Assembly (NCBI GenBank): GCA_964614415.1
Contig: CAZTLE010000036.1
Span: 1-25,284, forward strand
Reading direction: 5' to 3'
Source: CAZTLE01 sp964614415
GTDB lineage: Bacteria; Bacteroidota; Bacteroidia; Flavobacteriales; Flavobacteriaceae
Length of the DNA: 25,284 nucleotides
This document shows, one piece after another, positions 8,152 through 15,007 of the stretch. The position numbers and the translations under genes are program-made. The notes under the pieces are model-generated. The model was given only the letters and a program-made list of their open reading frames with translations. It made no database searches and was not told where the DNA came from. How positions within the stretch are numbered: the first letter of the stretch is position 1; every line of letters starts with the position of its first letter.

Positions 8152-9552
8152 TCAGGGCTCACCTAGTCCCTCTAAGGTTATACAACCACCCAGTAATTGA
8201 ATTTGGGAATCCATATGTGCCCATAGGTCTTTATCCTCCAATTCCTGTAGTGTGTAGTTTAATTGTAATGCCGTAAAGACCTCACTTGACGCGTGATCAA
8301 TGCCATTAGCGATATCGTCGCAATGAAGTTTTAGTAGATAATGAGAGAGGTATTGTACGGCAAGTTCACGTACCCTACGCCCTACGTTGGAGTGATAGTT
8401 GGGCGTGGAGACTATCCATTCGTCAAAAGTGGCAGGGTCAAGGAACAATTCATGGGTTGGAATTACATTCGAGTATTTGAATAGTTTGTTATAGGGGTCA
8501 TCTCCATGGGAAAGATATTTGTCTATACTAATAAAATGCGGGAATGAATGCCCTTTGTGATATGGGTCACATGGAATGTTCATGAGTCGCAGGATACCTT
8601 TTAAAAAACCCGATGTGCCATGACAGGCAGACGATCTGTGCGAAATTCCGGGTGTGGTGCCGCTTAGATCCGGAGTTCCGGAAATTATGCGTTCAATGGG
8701 AGGATATCCCTTGTATTGCCACTGGTTGTTTACATTCCATGTTTTAAAGGAGCCGTGGTAATGAACCAGGTTTTCTTTACACCAGTCGAGTACATTGATA
8801 ATGGAAGCTTCGTGCGTATCTGCGATAAAGTCCTGCTCCAGAATGAATGGAAAGATACGGGATGGATCTCCACAGGTGATGCTTCCATGTTTGGAGAACC
8901 AATGGCGCAAATTGAAATCGCCAATATTCGTTCTGTCGAACAGGGAAGAACTATCCAGTAGATTCTTTAGCTCTACCTCTGAAAACTGAAGTAGTGACCA
9001 GGGTACGGTTTGCTTCACTTCAATTACGAGGGAATGGGCTACATAGGAGATGTAATAGTCCCATGCCTCGGAATCTAAAAAGTGTGTTGCCGGTTTGTCA
9101 TTATCATCCGGGATCACGGCCAGCGTTGGGACTTCCGGTAAATTGAGCATTTCACCGTCATACAACTGCTGAAATCGTTGAGCAAGCTGATCTTTCTGTT
9201 CGGTAGTCCAGTTTTTATAATTAATGAAGGTATCCAGTTCTGCCTCCCAGTTTATGGCGGCCATAATGCCGGGACGCACCACAAGCCAGAAATCCAATGG
9301 AAATGGCAACCTGGGATACCCCAATTCGCCTTCTCCGGCGGGATGGAGTTTGTCTGTGATGAACTTTTTCGTGGTGCTGTCGTACGATACTTTCTTCTGG
9401 TCCCTTAAAAAAGAGGCCAAATAGTAAAGTTCTTTTTCATATAAGTGATCCAAAACAGCTTTTTTGGAGCCATCTGCAAAGTAAATGTGAAGCTCCGGAC
9501 GGCGCTTGCGGCTTTTCTTGACCTTGTAATAGGAAATACGTCTGGAAGCCAT
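8152..9552 (-). CDS. Protein of unknown function with a transglutaminase-like core
   Basis: 466 residues with no signal peptide or membrane helix, so probably cytoplasmic. The N-terminus is very basic (KVKKSRKRRPELHIYF). Residues about 250-355 look like a transglutaminase/papain-type fold: a helix (ASIINVLDWCKENLVHYHG), then Cys310 at the head of a helix (ACHGTSGFLKGILRLMNIP), then His339 (FPHFISIDKYL) and Asp344 or Asp351/352. The order Cys-His-Asp and the LLRxxxIP-like helix end match the family, but the usual CxD/HAW signatures are altered. The gene follows the 75-residue gene by 3 bases and both share an upstream promoter region. The function is unknown; amidase, protease or crosslinking activity, or a non-catalytic relic, are all possible. 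Confidence 0.75.
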   Translation of the reverse strand: MASRRISYYKVKKSRKRRPELHIYFADGSKKAVLDHLYEKELYYLASFLRDQKKVSYDSTTKKFITDKLHPAGEGELGYPRLPFPLDFWLVVRPGIMAAINWEAELDTFINYKNWTTEQKDQLAQRFQQLYDGEMLNLPEVPTLAVIPDDNDKPATHFLDSEAWDYYISYVAHSLVIEVKQTVPWSLLQFSEVELKNLLDSSSLFDRTNIGDFNLRHWFSKHGSITCGDPSRIFPFILEQDFIADTHEASIINVLDWCKENLVHYHGSFKTWNVNNQWQYKGYPPIERIISGTPDLSGTTPGISHRSSACHGTSGFLKGILRLMNIPCDPYHKGHSFPHFISIDKYLSHGDDPYNKLFKYSNVIPTHELFLDPATFDEWIVSTPNYHSNVGRRVRELAVQYLSHYLLKLHCDDIANGIDHASSEVFTALQLNYTLQELEDKDLWAHMDSQIQLLGGCITLEGLGEP

Positions 9553-9555
9553 AGG

Positions 9556-9783
9556 TCATTCGTTTTCCCCCGTAGGCTCCAGTCTGGAAGTGGCAATAGT
9601 TCCTGTTCGCATATTAAAACTAAGCGGACGTTCGTTGCGTAAAATATCGGTTATGAACATGGCTTCTTCCAAAGGAAGGTCACGAAGGGTCTTAACATCC
9701 CGGTTTCTTAGGTACAGGTAGAATGTAGTTCCCCGGGTAATTTGATGTTCAATGCGGTAGTAGACAATTTCAATTTCTTCCAT
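9556..9783 (-). CDS. Small protein of unknown function (75 aa)
   Basis: The 75-residue product starts MEEIEIVYYRIEHQ and ends in RLEPTGENE. I chose the ATG at 9783. A longer frame reaches 9861, but it would begin inside the pnp terminator hairpin, and a promoter-like element lies at 9803-9830. No signal peptide or membrane helix is present. The centre is amphipathic (DVKTLRDLPLEEAMFITDIL) and looks like a small alpha/beta domain. Its stop lies 3 bases before the ATG of the 466-residue protein, so the two are almost certainly co-transcribed and may be partners. I recognise no family. Confidence 0.65.
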   Translation of the reverse strand: MEEIEIVYYRIEHQITRGTTFYLYLRNRDVKTLRDLPLEEAMFITDILRNERPLSFNMRTGTIATSRLEPTGENE

Positions 9784-9802
9784 ACTATACTGGTTGCTTC
9801 TT

Positions 9803-9830
9803 AAAAGGTAGTAATAATTCTGAAAATCAA
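9803..9830 (-). promoter_or_regulatory. Candidate promoter of the 75-aa/466-aa operon
   Basis: On the reverse strand, TTG (9830-9828), a 17-base spacer and TACCTTTT (9810-9803) resemble the Bacteroidota -33 TTG / -7 TAnnTTTG promoter, with the last G replaced by T. The box ends 19 bases before the ATG at 9783. Confidence 0.4.
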
Positions 9831-9845
9831 TCAGATAGCCGAAAA

Positions 9846-9875
9846 CAAAAAACCCGCTCAAATTTGAGCGGGTTT
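9846..9875 (-). terminator. Terminator of pnp
   Basis: A perfect 26-base palindrome (9850-9875, arms AAACCCGCTCAAA/TTTGAGCGGGTTT) is followed on the reverse strand by TTTTTTGTTTTC. It starts 17 bases past the pnp stop. The forward direction has only a short T-run. Confidence 0.9.
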
Positions 9876-9891
9876 GTTATAGGACGTTTAT

Positions 9892-12105
9892 TTAGTCTCT
9901 TTTCTTATCTCGGTTGCGATTGTCACGACCTCGGTTATCCCGGCCGCGGCCTCCGCCACCCTTGTTGTCTCTTCGCGGGCGATCTTTATAACCTTCCGGT
10001 TTTGGCAAGAGCGCTTTGCGGGACACTTTCTCCTTTCGGGTTCTTGGGTCTACGCCAAAGTATTTCACATCGAGCACATCACCGAGGTTCACCACATCGG
10101 TTACGTTTTCCGTGCGTTCCCAGGCAAGTTCGGACACGTGAAGAAGGACTTCGTTTCCTGGAGCCTCAAGGTATTCCACCACGGCTCCGAAATCCAACAG
10201 CTTGATCACTTTCACCTCGTATACACTTCCTACTTCCGGTTCGAAGGTAAGCGCTTCGATACGCTTCAGTACCATGTCAATTCCGTCCTGATTGGTTCCC
10301 AGGATCTCAACAATACCTTTGCCATCTTCTTCATTGATAACAATGGTTGTTTCGGAAAGCTTCTGAAGCTCCTGAATAACTTTTCCACCAGGTCCGATAA
10401 GGGCTCCAATGAACTCTTCCGGGATCGTAGTGTAAACGATCTTCGGTGCATGTGGCTTCACATCCGGTTTTGGCTCTGCAATCGCATCGGTAAGTTTCTC
10501 AAGGATATGAAGACGTCCGTCACGCGCTTGTTTCAGGGCGCTGATCAGGATCTCGTAACTCAATCCTTTGATCTTGATATCCATTTGACAGGCGGTAATA
10601 CCGTCGGCAGTACCGGTTACTTTGAAGTCCATATCTCCAAGGTGGTCTTCATCACCGAGGATATCACTCAGTACGGCATAATCGGTACCGTCACTGATAA
10701 GTCCCATAGCAATTCCACTTACCGGCTTTCTTAACTGAACTCCAGCATCCATCAGGGCCATGGTACCGCTACAAACGGTGGCCATGGATGAAGATCCGTT
10801 GGATTCCAACACTTCACTTACCACACGAACAGTATAAGGACAATCGTCCGGTATCATGCCTTTTAGGGCGCGCTGCGCCAGGTTTCCGTGTCCTATTTCC
10901 CTACGGGAAGTTCCGCGTAGCGGACGTGCTTCTCCGGTAGAGAACGGCGGGAAGTTGTAATGCAGGTAGAATTTTTCTTCACCCTGAAGGGTTGGAAGAT
11001 CAATAATATTTGCCTCTCTGGAAGTTCCCAGGGTTACTGTGGCCAACGCCTGCGTTTCACCACGTGTGAAAACAGAAGAACCGTGGGTAGAAGGAAGATA
11101 ATCCACTTCGCACCAGATCGGTCTGATATCGGTTGTCTCTCGTCCGTCGAGACGAATACCTTCTTTTAGTACAAGAGCGCGAACGGCTTCTTTGTGTGCT
11201 TTTCTGAAGTACTTGGAAACAAGATCGCCAATTTCTTCCAGTTCTTCTTCGGTGAACATGGCCTTTACCTCATCTTTCACAGCTGAGAAGGCTTCACCGC
11301 GTTCCTGCTTAGAGCTTCCTTGTTTGGCGATGTCGTAGCACTTGTCGTACGCGGCATCCCAGATTTTCTTTTCAAGTTCCTCATCTTCCGGCTCTCCTTC
11401 GTACTCGCGGGTTTCTTTCTTACCAACCTGGTCTACCAGTCGTAACTGCGCGGCACATTGGAACTTAATGGCTTCGTGAGCAAATTTGATGGCATCGGCC
11501 ATTTCCTCTTCGGAGCACTCTTTCATCTCTCCTTCCACCATGGCTACGCTATCCTGAGAAGCTCCGACCATAAGGTCGATATCTGCCTCGTCCAACTGCT
11601 CACGGCTGGGGTTGATAATGAATTCACCGTTTACACGGGCTACACGTACTTCAGAAATAGGATATTCGAAAGGAATATCACTCAGCTGAATGGCCGTAGA
11701 AGCAGCCAAACCTGCCAGGGCATCCGGCATTACGTCATCGTCGTGAGACATAAGCTGGATCATCACCTGTGTTTCACAGTGATAATCCTTGGGGAATAAT
11801 GGTCGCAATACGCGGTCCACCAATCGCATGGTTAGGATCTCTTCGGTACTGGGTCTTGCTTCCCGCTTAAAGAACCCACCGGGATAGCGTCCCGCTGCGG
11901 CAAATTTTTCGCGATAATCCACAGTAAGTGGAAGGAAGTCAACAGGACTGGGATCTTTGGCGGAAACAACGGTACAAAGCAACATGGCTTTTCCCATTTG
12001 TACTACCACAGAACCATCGGCCTGTTTGGCTAATTTTCCGGTTTCGATAGTAATTTCCCTACCGTCACCAAGGTCTATGACCTCTTTAAATGTTTTAGGT
12101 ATCAT
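9892..12105 (-). CDS. pnp: Polyribonucleotide nucleotidyltransferase (PNPase)
   Basis: Phosphorolytic 3'-to-5' exoribonuclease of mRNA turnover, working as a trimer. At 737 residues it is close to the family norm. The order is RNase PH domain 1 (about 10-230), an all-helical linker rich in Glu/Lys (about 240-310), RNase PH domain 2 (about 320-550) with FPPFSTGEA and the metal-binding GDEDHLGDMDF near 483, a KH domain with GPGGK near 568, an S1 domain from about 624, and a C-terminal Arg/Gly/Asp/Asn-rich tail (705-737) that is basic, probably disordered and likely RNA-binding. It lies downstream of rpsO in the same direction, as in many bacteria, but a terminator separates them and a strongly foldable leader precedes the ATG. 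Autoregulation through that leader is possible by analogy with E. coli pnp. Confidence 0.98.
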   Translation of the reverse strand: MIPKTFKEVIDLGDGREITIETGKLAKQADGSVVVQMGKAMLLCTVVSAKDPSPVDFLPLTVDYREKFAAAGRYPGGFFKREARPSTEEILTMRLVDRVLRPLFPKDYHCETQVMIQLMSHDDDVMPDALAGLAASTAIQLSDIPFEYPISEVRVARVNGEFIINPSREQLDEADIDLMVGASQDSVAMVEGEMKECSEEEMADAIKFAHEAIKFQCAAQLRLVDQVGKKETREYEGEPEDEELEKKIWDAAYDKCYDIAKQGSSKQERGEAFSAVKDEVKAMFTEEELEEIGDLVSKYFRKAHKEAVRALVLKEGIRLDGRETTDIRPIWCEVDYLPSTHGSSVFTRGETQALATVTLGTSREANIIDLPTLQGEEKFYLHYNFPPFSTGEARPLRGTSRREIGHGNLAQRALKGMIPDDCPYTVRVVSEVLESNGSSSMATVCSGTMALMDAGVQLRKPVSGIAMGLISDGTDYAVLSDILGDEDHLGDMDFKVTGTADGITACQMDIKIKGLSYEILISALKQARDGRLHILEKLTDAIAEPKPDVKPHAPKIVYTTIPEEFIGALIGPGGKVIQELQKLSETTIVINEEDGKGIVEILGTNQDGIDMVLKRIEALTFEPEVGSVYEVKVIKLLDFGAVVEYLEAPGNEVLLHVSELAWERTENVTDVVNLGDVLDVKYFGVDPRTRKEKVSRKALLPKPEGYKDRPRRDNKGGGGRGRDNRGRDNRNRDKKRD

Positions 12106-12123
12106 TTGTTTTTCAGTTTCAAC

Positions 12124-12194
12124 ATACTCCGAAGCGAAGTCTTTAGGCCTTCGTAGCCAGGCTACTTCGGTGAAGAAGGCTGACGCAGGAGTAT
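12124..12194 (-). promoter_or_regulatory. Nested hairpin in the pnp leader
   Basis: Three nested inverted repeats share one axis: ATACTCC/GGAGTAT (12124-12130 with 12188-12194), GCCTTC/GAAGGC (12147-12152 with 12175-12180) and GTAGC/GCTAC (12153-12157 with 12161-12165, 3-base loop). An alternative stem, CCGAAG (12129-12134) with CTTCGG (12165-12170), would compete with them. The structure ends 18 bases before the pnp ATG and has no T-run, so it is not a simple terminator. It may be a cis-regulatory RNA or a palindromic intergenic repeat. Confidence 0.55.
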
Positions 12195-12214
12195 CTTGCT
12201 GTTTCTAATGGTCG

Positions 12215-12233
12215 TTATCCGGTTTTCGGATAA
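12215..12233 (-). promoter_or_regulatory. Second hairpin in the pnp upstream region
   Basis: A 7-bp perfect stem (TTATCCG, 12215-12221, with CGGATAA, 12227-12233) with a 5-base loop. No T-run follows. Another 6-bp stem (AATTGC/GCAATT, 12289-12308) lies further upstream. A near-consensus -7 box (TAGTTTTT, reverse strand, 12267-12260) between them might start a pnp-specific transcript, in which case this hairpin belongs to the leader. Confidence 0.4.
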
Positions 12234-12343
12234 AAGTTGTGTTGTTGTGGTGACCAATGAAAAACTAAGGGTAGCTTTTTCTATTCAGAATTGCTTCTGA
12301 AGGCAATTTATGCTTCCGTCCGTTACTAAACCTAAACTGACGG

Positions 12344-12369
12344 ATATAAAGAAGGGGCATAAAGCCCCT
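12344..12369 (-). terminator. Terminator of rpsO
   Basis: A 6-bp all-GC-core stem (AGGGGC/GCCCCT, 12353-12358 with 12364-12369, loop of 5) lies 5 bases past the rpsO stop and is followed on the reverse strand by TTCTTTAT. The T-tract is interrupted, so some read-through into pnp is plausible. Confidence 0.7.
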
Positions 12370-12374
12370 GTTTC

Positions 12375-12644
12375 TTATTTTCTCAATCCTAATTCTTTGA
12401 CGATCGCACGGTATCTCATAATGTCTTTCTTCATAAGATAATCCAACAGTGAACGTCTTTTACCTACCAATTTTACCAAAGAACGCTCGGTGTTGTAATC
12501 CTTGTGATTGTTCTTAAGGTGTTTTGTAAGGTGATCGATACGGTGTGTGAACAGGGCAATTTGTCCTTCGGGAGAACCGGTGTCGGTCTCACCTTTACCG
12601 TGTTTTTTGAAAATTTCTTTCTTTTTGTCTGATGTTAAATACAT
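12375..12644 (-). CDS. rpsO: 30S ribosomal protein S15
   Basis: 89 residues, the family length. This early-binding small-subunit protein contacts the central domain of 16S rRNA and helps form intersubunit bridge B4. Family signatures are present: GKGETDTGSPEGQIALFTHRI, HLKNNHKDYNTERSL and VGKRRSLLDYL. The start ATG at 12644 is preceded by a 68-base gap to a strong Bacteroidota promoter. It is the gene upstream of pnp, the classic rpsO-pnp order, here with a terminator between. Confidence 0.98.
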   Translation of the reverse strand: MYLTSDKKKEIFKKHGKGETDTGSPEGQIALFTHRIDHLTKHLKNNHKDYNTERSLVKLVGKRRSLLDYLMKKDIMRYRAIVKELGLRK

Positions 12645-12712
12645 GCCAATATTATTAAAATGATTTTTATGTATTGATTACCAGGGATGAAGTCCGTTTG
12701 ATAATCAGGCTG

Positions 12713-12742
12713 CAAAGATACCGTTTTTTAAAGAATCCCAAA
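12713..12742 (-). promoter_or_regulatory. Promoter of rpsO
   Basis: On the reverse strand, TTTG (12742-12739), an 18-base spacer and TATCTTTG (12720-12713) match the Bacteroidota -33/-7 consensus exactly. Transcription should start about 12706, giving a roughly 60-base leader. Confidence 0.8.
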
Positions 12743-12810
12743 GCGTTCGGTATTATTTTATGGTTTGTGGTTTGAAAATTCAAATCTTAATAATAGGTTG
12801 TTCCTTATTT

Positions 12811-12926
12811 ACACTGAATACTGCAACTTTTTACCGCCTACTTTGATTTAGTTACAGGTTGCAGGTTTCAAGCACAAGTCTCTTCTCCCTTATCTATTTT
12901 CTCTGTTCTATGTTCATGGTTAAAGG
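12811..12926. repeat. Degenerate 7-bp-phased intergenic repeat (copy 1)
   Basis: The sequence breaks into similar heptads: ACTGAAT, ACTGCAA, then CCGCCTA, CTTTGAT; GTTACAG, GTTGCAG, GTTTCAA; and then a pyrimidine run with TC every seven bases (TCTCTTC, TCCCTTA, TCTATTT, TCTCTGT, TCTATGT, TCATGGT). The ACTGC and GTTGCAGGTTT parts resemble 24908-24965. The pyrimidine run is the reverse complement type of the purine runs at 24851-24890 and 25163-25206. It is noncoding. Confidence 0.7.
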
Positions 12927-13201
12927 TTTGGCGGAATTTCTTACCGAAAGAAAGCAACAGCAAGAGTGAGATATCCCGGACAATCCTTGCTATCCCCAAA
13001 GAAAAGGGCTTGTCTATTGAATATTGTATCCGGTTTTAAGACCGATCTTTTTCTGATTTCTGAACCTTGATTTTATTCGAATCGTCGGCAAAGCACTATA
13101 GATCAGTCCATTATGCTCTATTCTCAAAAAATGTTAAAGGACTATTAAACCTTTTCCATGTCCTGTAGTCATAGAACCGTGAACCTTTAAATTCAAACAT
13201 T
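12927..13201. other. Intergenic stretch before the forward lipoprotein gene
   Basis: This is the remainder of the 557-base gap between rpsO and the lipoprotein gene. I see only a weak 6-bp hairpin (TTTCTT/AAGAAA near 12938-12954). No exact TAnnTTTG box, RNA gene or coding frame is apparent, so the lipoprotein promoter is not identified. Confidence 0.5.
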
Positions 13202-14035
13202 ATGAAACCAAATTTTATGAAAACAGGTATGATGGTATTGGCAGCGACCTTTTTCCTTTTTACTTCTTGTAGCAAAGACGAGAGCACCGATGAGCCAACC
13301 AACGACACCAGTGTTGAGTTAACCGCCGAAGATTCCAAACAAGCCGCTGAGGCCGAGGAGACGGCAGATCGCGTATACGACATTGTCGAGTCTGCTTACG
13401 TCGAACTGGAAGAAGGAACCCGCACCGAAAGCTTCTTCTCAGATTGTGTTACGATCACCATTTCTTCTGAAAACGGTGTTTTCTTCGTGACCCTTGACTT
13501 CGGACTTGGATGTGAACTGCCCAATGGTAACATTCTATCCGGTAAGATTAATATTACCTACGGCCCGCCTCAAAACGGTACAGTGACCATTACCTACACT
13601 CTCGAAGACTTTACTTTCAACAACAAAGAAGTAGCCGGAGGAGCCACTGTATACAGACAGCGCGAGAACCCGGCCGGGAACCCCGAATCCATTGTGAACA
13701 AAGACCTTTTGATAACCTTCCCTAACGGACTTGTAGTATCGGTAGATGCCGTGAAAAGCTTTGAGTGGATAGAAGGTGTAGGATCAGGCACCTGGATGGA
13801 TAACGTATACCTCGTGACCGGTAACCGCACTATCGAAACCAACAATGGCTTCTCTCATTACGGTATTGTAGTTGAACCGCTGCGCAGAGAAGCTACCTGC
13901 CAATGGTTTGTTAGTGGAACTATCGAGATTACACGAAACGGAAACATGGGAGTTCTCGACTTCGGAGACGGTACTTGTGACAACCTAGCCACGTTGACCG
14001 TGAACGGAAACGAGATCACCATTGTCTTAAACTAG
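13202..14035 (+). CDS. Hypothetical lipoprotein, probably surface-exposed
   Basis: 277 residues, not recognised. A lipoprotein signal peptide ends in FLFTSC with the lipidated Cys at 23 (numbered from the first ATG; an internal Met at residue 6 is an alternative start). The residues after Cys are SKDESTDE, which fits the Lys-plus-acidic surface-export signal described for Bacteroidota lipoproteins. Residues about 25-75 are acidic and helical. The rest is beta-rich with repeated patterns such as GTVTITYTL and GTIEITRNGNMG, and paired Cys (SDCVTITI, LGCELPNG, ATCQWFVSG, DGTCDNLATL) that could form disulfides. The gene stands alone on the forward strand between reverse-strand core genes and has its own terminator. 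The function is unknown. Confidence 0.85.
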   Translation: MKPNFMKTGMMVLAATFFLFTSCSKDESTDEPTNDTSVELTAEDSKQAAEAEETADRVYDIVESAYVELEEGTRTESFFSDCVTITISSENGVFFVTLDFGLGCELPNGNILSGKINITYGPPQNGTVTITYTLEDFTFNNKEVAGGATVYRQRENPAGNPESIVNKDLLITFPNGLVVSVDAVKSFEWIEGVGSGTWMDNVYLVTGNRTIETNNGFSHYGIVVEPLRREATCQWFVSGTIEITRNGNMGVLDFGDGTCDNLATLTVNGNEITIVLN

Positions 14036-14065
14036 TAGTAAATACGGTTTATTTTAGGTAGATGA

Positions 14066-14097
14066 AGTCGTTGGTCGTATGGCCAACGGCTTTTTTT
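14066..14097 (+). terminator. Terminator of the forward lipoprotein gene
   Basis: An 11-bp stem (14066-14076 with 14081-14091, loop GTAT, two G-U pairs) is followed by a seven-T run on the forward strand. The T-run reaches the accD stop codon (14096-14098), so the convergent accD has no room for a separate terminator. The hairpin lacks a T-run in the reverse direction. Confidence 0.8.
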
Positions 14098-14962
14098 ATG
14101 CTGTTTTTTCTCTCAGCGGCCGGTTGAGAATAAGATCCAAATACAGGTTGATCTTACGCTTCAGGTCCTTGCGGTGACTAATGAAATCAAGGAAACCGTG
14201 ATCCAGAACAAACTCAGCCGTCTGGAAACCTTCGGGAAGTTCTTTCCCCGTGGTATCGCGAACAACGCGTGGACCTGCAAAACCGATCAGAGCACCCGGT
14301 TCGCTAATATTGATATCTCCCAACATGGCAAAGGAAGCTGTTGTTCCACCGGTGGTGGGATCGGTACACAATGAGATATAAGGTATCCTTGCCTTAGCGA
14401 GCTGGGCCAGTTTGGCACTGGTCTTTGCCAATTGCATCAAAGAAAGGGCGGCCTCCATCATACGGGCACCCCCGCTCTTGGAGATCATCAGGAAAGGAAT
14501 CTTTTTCTTCAGCGCATAATCGGCGGCACGAGCGATCTTTTCGCCCACAACACTTCCCATAGAACCTCCAATAAAAGAAAAATCCATACAGGCGATCACC
14601 AGATCTTCCCCCATGGATTTTCCAACAGCCGTGCGGACGGCGTCTTTAAGTCCTGTTTTTTCCTGCGCCTGTTTGAGGCGATCGGAATACTTTTTATTGT
14701 CTTCAAATTTCAAAGGATCTTTAGAAACCAAGTCCTTGTCGAGTTCTTTGAATTTATTTTCGTCAAATAAGATCTCGAAATACTCTTTGCTGCCTATGCG
14801 GACGTGATATCCGTCTTCCGGACTTACATAAAAGTTCTTTTCGAGTTCTTCAGAATCTACAATCTTTCCGGTAGGGGATTTATACCAGAGTCCCTTCGGA
14901 ACATCTTTCTTTTGTTCCGTAGGGGTTTGAATTCCTTTCTTTGTACGTCTAAACCAAGCCAT
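14096..14962 (-). CDS. accD: Acetyl-CoA carboxylase carboxyltransferase subunit beta, zinc-ribbon cysteines missing
   Basis: Beta subunit of the carboxyltransferase that moves CO2 from biotin to acetyl-CoA, the first step of fatty acid synthesis; it pairs with AccA, which is not in the window. At 288 residues it is a normal length. The crotonase-like core is intact: SMGEDLVIACMDFSFIGGS, KIPFLMISKSGGARMMEA, YISLCTDPTTGGTTASF and PGALIGFAGPRV. The N-terminal segment that in E. coli holds the four-Cys zinc ribbon aligns well (LWYKSPTGK ... NFYVSPEDGYHVRI) but has Ser29, Thr31, Ser47 and Asp50 where the cysteines should be. It follows fbaA by 45 bases on the same strand and is probably the last gene of the tamL-fbaA-accD run. 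Confidence 0.96.
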   Translation of the reverse strand: MAWFRRTKKGIQTPTEQKKDVPKGLWYKSPTGKIVDSEELEKNFYVSPEDGYHVRIGSKEYFEILFDENKFKELDKDLVSKDPLKFEDNKKYSDRLKQAQEKTGLKDAVRTAVGKSMGEDLVIACMDFSFIGGSMGSVVGEKIARAADYALKKKIPFLMISKSGGARMMEAALSLMQLAKTSAKLAQLAKARIPYISLCTDPTTGGTTASFAMLGDINISEPGALIGFAGPRVVRDTTGKELPEGFQTAEFVLDHGFLDFISHRKDLKRKINLYLDLILNRPLREKTA

Positions 14963-15007
14963 AGTGTGTGTTAGATTTGTTAGTTTTCCGGGGAGGAGTA
15001 AGGAAAA

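Noticed and set aside
9784..9861. Longer N-terminus for the 75-residue protein (MSGFFVFGYLIDFQ...)
   Set aside because: The upstream ATG lies inside the pnp terminator palindrome and upstream of the likely promoter; the ATG at 9783 is the better start.
9850..9875. Perfect 26-base palindrome as a possible operator or attachment site
   Set aside because: It lies 17 bases past the pnp stop and is followed by a T-run on that strand; an intrinsic terminator explains it fully.
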